NCBI GenBank assembly: GCA_013314775.1
Contig: JABUFB010000001.1
Coordinates: forward strand, 327,121 to 391,120
DNA from: Armatimonadota bacterium
GTDB lineage: Bacteria; Armatimonadota; Zipacnadia; Zipacnadales; JABUFB01
Length of the DNA: 64,000 bases
Reading direction: 5' to 3'
The translations under genes were made by a program, and so were the position numbers. A model generated the notes under the pieces. That model was not told the origin of the DNA. It saw only the letters and a program-made list of their open reading frames with translations, and did no database searches. This document shows positions 1-8,469 of the stretch, piece after piece; position 1 is the stretch's first letter, and every line of letters begins with the position of its first letter.

Positions 1-6
1 TATACT
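1..6 (+). promoter_or_regulatory. probable -10 element of the first gene
   Basis: The window opens with TATACT, 38 bases before the start codon at 44. The same TATACTGG string precedes rodA at 50007. The -35 box would lie outside the window, so this is only a partial promoter call. Confidence 0.35.
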
Positions 7-43
7 GGTGGGGCAGTCCACCTCTCGCTGGAATACAGGGACC

Positions 44-1111
44 ATGCGAATCCTCATCGTCCACCGCAATGCCCGCATTGGCGGCGCAAACACTTACATC
101 CTTGCGGTCGCGCCGGAACTGATCGCGCGAGGGCATGAGGTGCACCTGCTCATCGGCCCCGGGCCGCTCCTGCCGAAACTGCGCGAGGCCGTTCAGACCC
201 GGGTCATCGTCGCTCCTCCGGTGCGCGCGGCGGGCAGTTTCGTCCTGCGCCGGGCCATTCGTCTTCGGCAAATCGACGTGGTCAATGCCCACACCGTCAC
301 CTCTGGCGCGCTGGCCCTGGCGGCCTGCAGAGCAGAAGGAGTGCCGCTTGTCCAGCATGCCCACAGCCTGATCCCGCTGGACGAGGCCAATCCGGTTCTG
401 CGCGGGGCGGGGGCAGTGATGGTGATGAACCGTTCAGTGCAAGACTGGGTGGGGCAGGTCGAGGGGGTTGCCGAAAAGACCTTTCTCAGTCGTCTGGCCG
501 TAGACTCCGCACGCTTCCATCTGTGCCCTCCGCACGAGAATGGCGGTTTCCACGTGCTCTACTGCGGCCGGATGTCTCGCAGGAAGGCGGCTTATGCTCA
601 GGACCTGCTGGAAATGCTGGCCGCGGTGGACAAGCAGATTCCGGGTCTGCGCCTCACCATCGTCGGCGGGGGCTCGCGCCAGGTATATATGGGGCGGACC
701 GTGCGCGCGGCCAATGCCGGACTGGGCCGGGAAGCTGTGCGGTATGCCGGGGAGACTCTGGACACGGCGCCACTGATCGCCTCGGCGGACTGCGTCATCG
801 GGGCGGGGTATGTGGCGCTGGAAGCTTTGGCCACCGGACGGCATACCATCGGGGTGGGCATTCAGGGCCTGACCGGATATGTGACGCGGGAGAATCTGGA
901 AGCGTCGATTGAGGCCAATTTCGGGGATCACGACGCCTTCGACCGCAACGTGACGGCCGACTCTCTGGCTGCACAGGTACTGGCCGCATACGCAGCCTGG
1001 CAGCGCGAGAAGGTTCTGGGGTGGGCCTCCGAAGCGATTGGTGAGGAGTTCTGTGTCGCCCGGGCATGCGACGATCTGGAGAGGGTCTACGCGTCCGTTG
1101 CCGGCAGGTGA
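44..1111 (+). CDS. GT4-type glycosyltransferase
   Basis: A 355-residue protein with a two-Rossmann-fold GT-B layout. The N-terminus (MRILIVHRN, then IGGANTY) is the usual first strand and glycine loop of GT4 enzymes. The C-terminal half has the donor-site pattern VIGAGYVALEALATG, where common GT4 enzymes have an EGxGLPxxEAMA-like helix. It should transfer a sugar from a nucleotide donor to a cell-surface glycan or lipid; the substrate is unknown. I chose the ATG at 44 over an in-frame GTG at 8 because family homology begins there and a weak AGGG lies upstream. It has no signal peptide or membrane segment, so it is cytoplasmic. It converges on a paralogue at 1130-2203 with the same VIGAGYVALEALA motif; the stops are 18 bases apart. 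Confidence 0.8.
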   Translation: MRILIVHRNARIGGANTYILAVAPELIARGHEVHLLIGPGPLLPKLREAVQTRVIVAPPVRAAGSFVLRRAIRLRQIDVVNAHTVTSGALALAACRAEGVPLVQHAHSLIPLDEANPVLRGAGAVMVMNRSVQDWVGQVEGVAEKTFLSRLAVDSARFHLCPPHENGGFHVLYCGRMSRRKAAYAQDLLEMLAAVDKQIPGLRLTIVGGGSRQVYMGRTVRAANAGLGREAVRYAGETLDTAPLIASADCVIGAGYVALEALATGRHTIGVGIQGLTGYVTRENLEASIEANFGDHDAFDRNVTADSLAAQVLAAYAAWQREKVLGWASEAIGEEFCVARACDDLERVYASVAGR

Positions 1112-1129
1112 GAGGGGCGCCTCCGTGGG

Positions 1130-2203
1130 CTATCTGCCGGCCAGGGCGTCCTCGTATACCCGCACAAGATCGGCTGCCACTTTCTGAGGGTCGCACATGG
1201 CGCACACGAGTCCGCTGCCCCAGGTGATTTGCCCCTGCTCTCGGTGCCGCGTGTGGGCATCCCGGATCATTTCGGCCATGATCTCGGGATTGGCCTCGCC
1301 GAGGCGCGCCGCGGTATCCCCGAAATTGCCCGCCAGGGCATCCATGAATTCAGCCTCATCCACATGCCCCCAGACGCCCTCGAAACCGACCCCGATGAGG
1401 CGGCGGTTCATCGCAAGTGCTTCGAGAGCCACGTACCCGGCACCGATCACCACGTCCGCCTGGTGCAGGTAGGGCCTTGGGTCGTCGACCTGCCCCGGCG
1501 CGGTGATCACCATCTTCCCCTGGGTTATGTTGACTCTCTCCGCGGCGTCTCGGACCATCCGGAGACGGTTGGCCACGCCGCCGACCACCACCAGCGCGAG
1601 ATCGGGCATTTCGGGCACAAGAGCCTCGACGGCAGCGATCGTGGCGAACACCTGCGCGCCTTTGGTGCGGCTCAAGCGGCAGCAGTGGACCACCGTGAAG
1701 TCTGCTGTGCTTTCCCGCGGTTCGGGGCTGAAGTGTTTGCAGTCCACCGGCAGAATCGACTGGTAGACCTTGTCGGCATACTCGGGGACTTCGCGCCGGA
1801 TGTGCTCGACCGTGCCCCGGTTCATGCCGATGATCCGCGATGCGTACGCCAAGGCCTCCAAGCCGGGACGCATGTCCCGCAGGCTGTGGATGTTCATAAT
1901 CAGCGGAATGCGTGCCCGGCGACAGGCGCCCAGCGCATGGACTGCGCTGTTGAGGGTCTGGGTGACGACGATATCGATGGACCAGCGTTCCAGGGCTCGG
2001 GATACCGCTATCGAGGCCAGCACGGGCAGTGGGGGATGGGCCGCTACATCGCGGAAGACAGGTCTCACTTGGTGGTAACTGCTGCCACCGGATGATACGA
2101 GGTAGCAGGCGTGGCCCAGATCAGAAAGGGCCGGGACCAGCGTTCGCAAGTAAGTGGACCCTCCGCCAATCTTGGCGTTCCGGTCAACAAACAGGATGTT
2201 CAT
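1130..2203 (-). CDS. GT4-type glycosyltransferase, paralogue of the upstream gene
   Basis: A 357-residue GT-B glycosyltransferase related to the 44-1111 product. It shares the N-terminal block (MNILFVDRN, IGGGSTY), a central basic segment (CCRLSRTKGA against CGRMSRRKAA) and the VIGAGYVALEALA donor-site motif. The end is also alike (VRVYEDALAGR against ERVYASVAGR), so the pair probably arose by duplication followed by inversion. The ATG at 2203 fits the family start, but no clear Shine-Dalgarno precedes it. The gene is cytoplasmic and probably works in surface polysaccharide synthesis. The acceptor and sugar cannot be told from sequence. Confidence 0.8.
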   Translation of the reverse strand: MNILFVDRNAKIGGGSTYLRTLVPALSDLGHACYLVSSGGSSYHQVRPVFRDVAAHPPLPVLASIAVSRALERWSIDIVVTQTLNSAVHALGACRRARIPLIMNIHSLRDMRPGLEALAYASRIIGMNRGTVEHIRREVPEYADKVYQSILPVDCKHFSPEPRESTADFTVVHCCRLSRTKGAQVFATIAAVEALVPEMPDLALVVVGGVANRLRMVRDAAERVNITQGKMVITAPGQVDDPRPYLHQADVVIGAGYVALEALAMNRRLIGVGFEGVWGHVDEAEFMDALAGNFGDTAARLGEANPEIMAEMIRDAHTRHREQGQITWGSGLVCAMCDPQKVAADLVRVYEDALAGR

Positions 2204-2281
2204 CGGCAGGCTCGCAGGGGGGCAGTGGCTCGTGCGGTCCCCCCCCCGCCGCTACCTGAGTAGTCGAACCTGGCCCCCCGA

Positions 2282-3304
2282 TCAGGGAGTTGGGTTCGTT
2301 GCGTTTCCATCAAATGCCGCCGGCGTGCCGTACAAGCCGGGCGACGTAGGAACGGTGTCTCGCTGCCACCAGGCACCCGCCGGGGGCTGAGTGGTGGCTG
2401 CGCTGGGCAACCAGGGATTGGGCGCCGCCGTCGGAGCCGTGGCTGTTCCCTGGCTGGGAGGCGTGGTCATCCACGGGTTCGGCGCCGTGGACTGCACCTC
2501 GGGCGCGCCGGGTGCTGCCGGCACGTACTGCCACCCGTTGGTCGCAGGCTGGGGCCATCCGGGCGTTAGCGTTGTGTCCTGGGGGACGGCCAGACCTGGC
2601 ACTGCGGTGTTCACCCAGGGGTTCGGCGCGACAGTGGCCTGAGGGGCCGCGCTCACCCACGGGTTGGGCAAGAGACCGTCGGCTGGTGCGAGCGGCCCCG
2701 AGTTGGATTGCGGCAGCGTCGGCGCGGTGTTCCAAGTGATGCCCGGCGCCGTTGGGGCAGCGCCGCCCGGTGAAGCGGTCTGCTGCCACCCGCTCTGTGG
2801 AATGGCTACAGAGGGTGCTGTGGGTAACCATGGAGAAACGGGCGCAGGCACAGTGATGTTTGGTGACCAACTGGACGGTGTCTGCTGGACCCACGGATTG
2901 GGCGCGAGCGGCTGCTGAGTCTCTGGCGCCGGCGTGTACCAGCCCCCCATCGCGGGGCCGGTGAAACCGCCGCCGGGAGGGATGGTGGGCAAGGGGGCAG
3001 CGTTCGCAGGCTGGGTGGTGCCCCAGGGGTTGTACCATCCGCCCGTCGCGGCGCCCGGGGCAGGAACGGCCCCCGCCGGGGCTGTGGTGGCAGTGGGAGC
3101 GGGAGCAAGCCAGGGCTGGAGCGGGTTAGCCGTCGGCGCGGGTGCCGCGGATGACGCAGGCGTGGTGGGACTACCGTAGAGCGAGGGCATGGGGCCACCA
3201 TATGGGGCTGTGGGAGCCGACCACTGGAACTGCGCTGCCGCGCATCCGCATAAGAGCACGAAGGTCACGGCAATCAACCGGGAAAAGGCTGAATTCATCG
3301 GCAT
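2282..3304 (-). CDS. secreted proline-rich PNPW-repeat protein
   Basis: About 340 residues, of no family I recognise. It begins with a signal peptide (NSAFSRLIAVTFVLL) ending at CGCAAAQ, which could be a signal peptidase I site or a degenerate lipobox. The remainder is low-complexity Pro/Ala/Thr/Gly with at least eight irregular repeats built on APNPW[VLM] or near variants (YNPWGT, SPWLP, LPNPWV). There is no predicted fold or catalytic motif. A structural, wall-spanning or glycosylated surface protein is plausible. Two ATGs six bases apart compete: GGAGG sits 9 bases before 3304 and AGAAGG 6 bases before 3298. A good -10 on this strand (TATAAT, 3376-3371) supports transcription. Confidence 0.6.
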   Translation of the reverse strand: MPMNSAFSRLIAVTFVLLCGCAAAQFQWSAPTAPYGGPMPSLYGSPTTPASSAAPAPTANPLQPWLAPAPTATTAPAGAVPAPGAATGGWYNPWGTTQPANAAPLPTIPPGGGFTGPAMGGWYTPAPETQQPLAPNPWVQQTPSSWSPNITVPAPVSPWLPTAPSVAIPQSGWQQTASPGGAAPTAPGITWNTAPTLPQSNSGPLAPADGLLPNPWVSAAPQATVAPNPWVNTAVPGLAVPQDTTLTPGWPQPATNGWQYVPAAPGAPEVQSTAPNPWMTTPPSQGTATAPTAAPNPWLPSAATTQPPAGAWWQRDTVPTSPGLYGTPAAFDGNATNPTP

Positions 3305-3370
3305 CCTTCTGCACCTCCAGAACCCCAGCACACAGACGACTTGGTCCGGGGACGCAAACCACACTGCTTT

Positions 3371-3399
3371 ATTATAGTCGTACGCGCGAGAGCCGTCCA
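3371..3399 (-). promoter_or_regulatory. sigma-70-like promoter for the PNPW-repeat gene
   Basis: Reading the minus strand, TGGACG (3399-3394) is followed after 17 bases by a perfect TATAAT (3376-3371). Transcription would begin near 3364, giving a leader of about 60 bases. The rest of this 365-base divergent gap shows only GC-rich palindromes, such as a 14-base one at 3402-3415. Confidence 0.55.
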
Positions 3400-3584
3400 T
3401 AGCGCCCGCGGGCGCGGCATGAGCATCGCTTTTGCAGTATGCGTGCCGGCCTACGTGCGTGGGCGGCGTCCAGCCTCGGCGGTCCTGGGGCCGTCCAACT
3501 GTGACCCCCGTAGGGGCGGATGAAACCCGGTGCGAGGGGAACGACCTGTCGCCCCCTCCGGGGGCTCACGCGGTCGTGAGGGGC

Positions 3585-3613
3585 TTTACAACACATTCGC
3601 GGGAACGCATACT
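3585..3613 (+). promoter_or_regulatory. possible promoter for the small membrane protein gene
   Basis: TTTACA (3585-3590), a 17-base spacer and CATACT (3608-3613) lie 55 bases before the start codon at 3669. The -10 box matches consensus at four of six positions, so this is tentative. Confidence 0.35.
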
Positions 3614-3668
3614 TCTCTCCCGTCACGCAGTCAGCCCTGAAAGGGCAATGAGAGGGACGTCGTCGACC

Positions 3669-4145
3669 ATGCCTGACATACCTTCGCAGCCCGGCGCGGA
3701 TAAGCTCCCCACACTCGATGAATACGGACGCGGGGAGGCCGGCGATGACTACGATCGTCGGCGCCGCCGCATGCTCGTCCTCGTCACAGTGGTGGCGCTT
3801 ACGGGACTGTGCGCCTTCGCCGCGCTCATGGTCTATGCGGTCCGGCGCAATGTGAACCGGGAGCACTATGAGTTCCGCGCCTTCGTACGGCCGGGGGTGG
3901 GCGAGGACGAAGTCATCGCCGAGTTCGGCGAACCGTACCGACGCTTTTTCACCCGCTCATCCATCGAACCTATCCTGTCAGGGCGCGGACAGTACACGCG
4001 CTTCGACCGCGATGTCTCTCCCGATCAGCCGGGCATGTCCGACTTCTGCAAGGTCTTGCATTACCGCACCACACTGGAGCACGGGGAGTTCGTATTCATT
4101 GGGACGGACGGCAAGGTCACGGCCGTGGTGACCGGCTCGCCGTAA
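3669..4145 (+). CDS. single-pass membrane protein with SmpA/OmlA-like tail
   Basis: About 158 residues. An acidic N-terminal tail and a basic stretch (DRRRRRM) precede one transmembrane helix (roughly residues 35-58), then an extracytoplasmic domain of about 95 residues. The segment VRPGVGEDEVIAEFGEPYR resembles the first helix-turn of SmpA/OmlA (BamE-like) domains, where a G-x-x-x-x-E-V-x-x-x-x-G-x-P pattern is usual. This similarity is by eye only. The start at 3669 gives a sensible topology, while an ATG at 3648 lies closer to GAAAGGG. The function is unknown; a link to the envelope is inferred from topology. Confidence 0.55.
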   Translation: MPDIPSQPGADKLPTLDEYGRGEAGDDYDRRRRRMLVLVTVVALTGLCAFAALMVYAVRRNVNREHYEFRAFVRPGVGEDEVIAEFGEPYRRFFTRSSIEPILSGRGQYTRFDRDVSPDQPGMSDFCKVLHYRTTLEHGEFVFIGTDGKVTAVVTGSP

Positions 4146-4221
4146 GCGCGGATGGAGGAAAACCCCGTCCCGGTCGCGAAGTAATCCCCCGAAAACCCAC
4201 CCCGCGCAGGAAAGGCTCAGA

Positions 4222-7083
4222 ATGGCTTCCTCGACTCGTGAGACGGTCCTGGCACGCTTTGAGAATCCACCCGCCGCATACCGGCCGATGATGTTCTGGA
4301 TCTGGAACGGGGTGCTGGAGGAACGAGCCGTGCGCGCGCAGGTCCGCGACATGGCGGAGAAGGGTTGCGGCGGGTTTTTCATCCACCCGATGGGCGAGAA
4401 CTTCCGACTCAAGGATTTCATTGAGGGCCAGTGGCCGCCGTATCTGTCGGACGGGTACTTCCAGGCTGTGCGCTGGGCCACGGAGGAAGCAGCGGCGCAG
4501 GGCATCTACGCGTGGTTGTACGATGAGGGGGGCTGGCCCAGTGGCACCGCTCAGGGCAAGGTGCTGGAGGGTCATCCCGAGCACACGGCCAAGGTCCTGC
4601 AGATGGAACAGGTCGCCGCAACCCCGGGTACTCAGTTCGCCTGCCCGGCGGAGACCGTCGCGGTTCTCGCGGTGTTCCGCGACCATGCGCCCGAAGTCCT
4701 GGAGATCGTGTCCGGCGCGGTCACCGTACCGTCGCTTTCCCACGGCCTGCTTCTGTTCCGTCAGGTTACGCGTGACGGCCGGGTAGACTTGCTCAGCCAC
4801 GCCGCTGTCGCCCGGTTCATCGAGGTCACCCACGAGCAGTACGTCCCGTGTGTAGGGGAGTATTTCGGCAGCGTGATTCCGGGCATGTTCACCGACGAGC
4901 CGGCGGTATCGGGGGCCGTGGGTACCGACGCCATCCCGTGGACCGGGGACATGCTGCTCACATTTGAGCGCGACCGTGGCTTCGACCTGCGCCCGTTCCT
5001 TCCAGCGCTGTTCGCCTCTGACCAGCTCTCAGACGAGGTCCTGCATCATCTCGATGAAGCCGACGTGTTCCGCGCTCGCTGCGAGTTCAGCGACCATTGG
5101 ACCGATCTGTTCCATGCCGCGTACTGGCTGCAGATCAACCGCTGGTGCGAGCGCCATAACCTGATTCATACGGGCCACGTGGGCGGCGAGGACAACCTGC
5201 CGGACCATGGGCGCCACGGTTTCGGTCACTTCTTCAAGACGGCCGGCGCATTGCACGCGCCGGGAGTGGACGCGATCTGGCGCCAAATCTGCTGGAACAA
5301 AGACAACTTCGATTTTCCCCTGTTCGCTTCATCGGCTGCACACCAAAGGCCCGGCCAGGGCGGCGCGCCGGACGAAGAGAGCCCCTTCGATAACCTGGTT
5401 GTCACCGAAACCAACGGTGTCTACGGATACGGGCTGACCTTCGAGCAGATGCGGTGGCTTGTGGACTACCAGTGCCTGCGCGGCATCAATCTCATCGGGC
5501 ATATGTCCTACAGCTACACCACCGCGGGCGGCCGGCTGTATCGGACCATGGATCACGTGGGTCCCGGGAACCCCCTGTGGCCGCTGTTCAAAGGGTACGC
5601 AGACTACGTGGGGCGGCTGTGCTCTGTGTTGCGCAGTGGTGTGGCTCTGGCGGACATCGCGGTCTACTACCCGATTGAATCCGTCTGGGCCGACCCGCGC
5701 GGGCCCTCAACCGACCGCGCCTGGAAGTCCTTGCAGGCAATCACCCGAGCGCTGACCGAAGAACAGGTGGCTTTTGATTACATCGACGCGGACACGATCC
5801 AGAGGGCGGCCGTCAGCGAAGGTGCGCTTGAGACAGACGGGCAGTTCTACGGGACCATTGTGGTGCCCGAGGCCAGCGTGCTGCCGGTTGGAGTCCTGAA
5901 GACGCTTCTGGCGTTTTACGAGAGCGGCGGCCGGGTGGTGTTCCTGGATGATGTGCCGCGTCTGGCCGCGGAATTCGGGAAACAGAGAGAGTTCGAGGCC
6001 GCTCGTGATGGCCTGATCGCGGGCGCAGTGACCATGGATAGGGAGAGCGAGAGCGGCAGACTTGGAGGCGACACGCGCGAGGGGCTGTCTGAGGCGGCGC
6101 GCTGGGACGGACTCGCCGCCGGGCTGGGCATGTCAAGGCAGGACTACTTCCCGTCAGAGTTACTGGAGGACAAAGCGGTCATCTTGGTCGCGGAAGTGGA
6201 GCTGGCCCGGCTGGCACGTCTGCTCGCACTGCGTGCCGGGCATTACGGCTTCCAGGTCTCCGGCTTTGTGCCCGAATTGCGCCTGGCCGTGCGAGACCTG
6301 GGCGACTTGCAGGTCGCCTTCATGATGAACGAGAGCCAGGAGCCGATCCATTTCGAGCTGGAGATCGTGCGCGATCAGCCCGTGAGCCTCGAGCAGTGGG
6401 ACCCGGCCACTGGCCAGCGCGAGCTTCTGACCATGCATACGGAGGTCGCCGAGATCACCCGCGTGCCCTTCCGGATGCGAGCGGGAGAGTCGGCACTGCT
6501 GGTGCTTGACCCCGACACTCAGCCCGCGATCCCCGCTCATAAGGTGCGCAAGCTATCCCAGCCTGTGGTCATCGAAGTACTCGACGAACCCGATCGGGTA
6601 CGCATTGTGTCGGATTACCGCATTATTGACGGCGATATGGACATTCGGACGAGACAGACCCCCCAAGCCGATCTGCCCTTGCGCATCGGTTCCTGGGATG
6701 ATCTGGACTTGATCGATTTCAGCGGAACGGTTGCCTATGAGTTCACCTTCACGATTGCGCCCGAGTATCTGACCGGGCCAGTATATCTTGATCTCGGTAT
6801 GGTGAAATATGTGGCCAGGGTGATTCTCAACGAGAAAGAACTGCCGCTGTACGGATGGGCGCCCTTCGTACACAACGTGACGCCGGCTCTACAGGAGGGC
6901 GAAAACCGGTTACGGGTGGAGGTCACCAACACTCTCGCCAACCAGTGCTGCAAGGAGAGCGTGGTTCACGAAGCGAAGGACCGCGGGTGGTTCAACACGT
7001 ACTTCGAGCGCTCGCTGCCGATGATGTCCGAGTCCCTGCCGTCAGGCCTTTTCGGTCCGGTGCGTCTGTATATCGAGGTCTGA
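4222..7083 (+). CDS. GH106-like glycoside hydrolase (alpha-L-rhamnosidase type)
   Basis: A 953-residue protein starting after AGGAAAGG. Its N-terminal (beta/alpha)8 portion matches the pattern of GH106-like enzymes: PMMFWIWNG near residue 22, KGCGGFFIHP near 48, LYDEGGWPSG at 99-108 and a TDEPAVSG block near 224. A beta-sandwich region near the C-terminus (about 850-953) looks like the sugar-binding or galactose-binding-like domain usual in this group, with a VYLDLGMVKY strand followed by W-A-P-F. It has no signal peptide, so it either acts inside the cell on imported oligosaccharides or leaves by another route. Rhamnosidase activity is inferred from the family; substrate specificity is not proven. 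The aspartokinase-like gene follows after 24 bases. Confidence 0.75.
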   Translation: MASSTRETVLARFENPPAAYRPMMFWIWNGVLEERAVRAQVRDMAEKGCGGFFIHPMGENFRLKDFIEGQWPPYLSDGYFQAVRWATEEAAAQGIYAWLYDEGGWPSGTAQGKVLEGHPEHTAKVLQMEQVAATPGTQFACPAETVAVLAVFRDHAPEVLEIVSGAVTVPSLSHGLLLFRQVTRDGRVDLLSHAAVARFIEVTHEQYVPCVGEYFGSVIPGMFTDEPAVSGAVGTDAIPWTGDMLLTFERDRGFDLRPFLPALFASDQLSDEVLHHLDEADVFRARCEFSDHWTDLFHAAYWLQINRWCERHNLIHTGHVGGEDNLPDHGRHGFGHFFKTAGALHAPGVDAIWRQICWNKDNFDFPLFASSAAHQRPGQGGAPDEESPFDNLVVTETNGVYGYGLTFEQMRWLVDYQCLRGINLIGHMSYSYTTAGGRLYRTMDHVGPGNPLWPLFKGYADYVGRLCSVLRSGVALADIAVYYPIESVWADPRGPSTDRAWKSLQAITRALTEEQVAFDYIDADTIQRAAVSEGALETDGQFYGTIVVPEASVLPVGVLKTLLAFYESGGRVVFLDDVPRLAAEFGKQREFEAARDGLIAGAVTMDRESESGRLGGDTREGLSEAARWDGLAAGLGMSRQDYFPSELLEDKAVILVAEVELARLARLLALRAGHYGFQVSGFVPELRLAVRDLGDLQVAFMMNESQEPIHFELEIVRDQPVSLEQWDPATGQRELLTMHTEVAEITRVPFRMRAGESALLVLDPDTQPAIPAHKVRKLSQPVVIEVLDEPDRVRIVSDYRIIDGDMDIRTRQTPQADLPLRIGSWDDLDLIDFSGTVAYEFTFTIAPEYLTGPVYLDLGMVKYVARVILNEKELPLYGWAPFVHNVTPALQEGENRLRVEVTNTLANQCCKESVVHEAKDRGWFNTYFERSLPMMSESLPSGLFGPVRLYIEV

Positions 7084-7107
7084 GGCAACCCAGGAAGGGG
7101 GCTTGCA

Positions 7108-7971
7108 GTGGCACCCATACCTGTACTCAAGTTTGGCGGGCTGACCCTACAGGGGCGCGAGCGTTTCGGCCCGGATGAGCCCGCACTGCTCGAGGAATGT
7201 CGCCGGCTTGAGAGTGTCAATGCCATCTACCGTCACATTGAGACAAGGCGCAACCAGGCACGCTCGAAACGCCTGCGTGAGATTGCCGAAAGTTTCATTC
7301 TGCCCCTCACCAGGGCCGGAGTGATTCCGGTGGTCGTTGTCTCGGCGTTCGACTGGACCACTGACAAACTGCAGCAGTTAGCGTACTGCGTGCATGAGAA
7401 GCCGGATGACCGGGAGTACGCACGTCTGCTCATGTCCGGCGAGCTGCGGGCGAACGCCGCCCTGGCGATGGTCCTGCAGTGTATGGAATGTCCGGCATGC
7501 TCCCTCACCGGCCACGAGGCGGGCATCAACACCACCCCACAGCACGTCGACGCTCTGGTGCGCAGGGTTTACCCGAGCTACTCGCGCAGCCTCATCGAGC
7601 GCGGTGTGGTCCCGGTGATTGCGGGTTTTCAAGGGTACTTCCGCAACCCGAAGCTGGGCAGGAACGATGTATCAATCCTGGGCCGCGGGGGCTCGAACCT
7701 GACGGCGGTGGCGCTTGCGCATGCGTTGGGGCAGAGTGAGTGCACCATGTTCACTGACGTGGACGGGATCTATGACAAAGACCCGCGGCGGCACCCTGAT
7801 GCCCGCAAGCTGCCGGAAGTCAAAGCGTCTGACCTGCTGGACTGGGACCCGTTCCCCCAGGTGATCCAGAAGGAAGCCGTGCAGTTTGCGGTCGATCGAC
7901 GGGTCAACATCTGGATCCGCGACGGGTTCGATGCGGACGCTCCCGGAAGCCTTATCGTCTGCACCGGCTAA
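7108..7971 (+). CDS. short aspartokinase-like amino acid kinase
   Basis: A 287-residue amino-acid-kinase-fold protein started by GTG after AGGAAGGGGG. It keeps KFGG at residues 8-11, a GRGGSN block and FTDVDGIYDKDPR, which match the aspartate kinase pattern (KFGGTS, GRGGSD, TDVDGIYTADPR). It differs in three ways. It lacks the two C-terminal ACT domains of feedback-regulated enzymes, the KFGGTS serine region reads KFGGLT, and the GRGGSD aspartate is Asn. It may be an unregulated aspartokinase or a kinase for another small acid. It probably forms an operon with the GH106-like gene, which is an unusual partner. Confidence 0.7.
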   Translation: MAPIPVLKFGGLTLQGRERFGPDEPALLEECRRLESVNAIYRHIETRRNQARSKRLREIAESFILPLTRAGVIPVVVVSAFDWTTDKLQQLAYCVHEKPDDREYARLLMSGELRANAALAMVLQCMECPACSLTGHEAGINTTPQHVDALVRRVYPSYSRSLIERGVVPVIAGFQGYFRNPKLGRNDVSILGRGGSNLTAVALAHALGQSECTMFTDVDGIYDKDPRRHPDARKLPEVKASDLLDWDPFPQVIQKEAVQFAVDRRVNIWIRDGFDADAPGSLIVCTG

Positions 7972-7980
7972 GATAGCCGG
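7964..7980 (+). terminator. small hairpin over the kinase stop codon
   Basis: CCGGCTA-AGA-TAGCCGG is a perfect 7-base-pair stem with a three-base loop that includes the stop codon. No U-tract follows, so its role as a terminator is uncertain. Confidence 0.3.
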
Positions 7981-8168
7981 CGCGGTGAGCAGAATCGGCA
8001 AGAGGTATACGTGACGGGACGGCGAAACCCTTGGCAGTGGCGGCGGTCTTACTTTACAGAAGCCGAGTGTGGTGGGCGTGTGGTGATAGCGTCGGGGCGG
8101 CACAGGGTCCTGGGAAGCTCTGACAACGGTGTGCTCTGGAGCGTCGGGCGACTGGCTCGGCGGTTTGC

Positions 8169-8198
8169 TTGCCATATTTTCGAACGCTGTGCTATAAT
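8169..8198 (+). promoter_or_regulatory. strong extended -10 promoter of the surface-protein cluster
   Basis: TTGCCA (8169-8174), an 18-base spacer and TATAAT (8193-8198), with an extended -10 TG at 8190-8191. The 11-base string TGTGCTATAAT here recurs before 13913 and before uvrB. Transcription would start near 8205. Confidence 0.75.
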
Positions 8199-8204
8199 CG
8201 CCGC

Positions 8205-8469
8205 GTCTTCAGCTTTGAACGAAGGCGCGTCGGAACAAGGGAAGGCGCCGAACGTTCCTACAGGGGTATGCGCTCTCCCAAGAGAGCTGCGATCGCGTAC
8301 CGGGGCGCGCGTAAGCGTGACAACGTGTACGCGCTCGTTTGCGTGTAGGGCGCGCCCTCGCCCGGGGTAGCAGTCGGACAATGGGGGCCGGGGAGCGACT
8401 GCAGGCACCGTCGCAGCAGCAGGCACGCGCGTCAGGTCGTCACCGCAGTAGGTGTCATAGGGAGTGATC
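8205..8469 (+). other. long structured 5' leader
   Basis: About 265 bases separate the promoter from the first start codon, with no convincing small gene. It contains foldable elements. One is GCTCTC-CCAA-GAGAGC at 8272-8287, flanked by GGTATGC and GCGTACC arms that extend the stem. The other is a GCGCGTA/TACGCGC stem near 8310-8337. It matches no riboswitch class I can recognise. Confidence 0.4.

Noticed and set aside
2239..2247. A run of nine C residues, possibly a phase-variable tract
   Set aside because: It lies between two genes and outside any reading frame or promoter spacer that I can identify.
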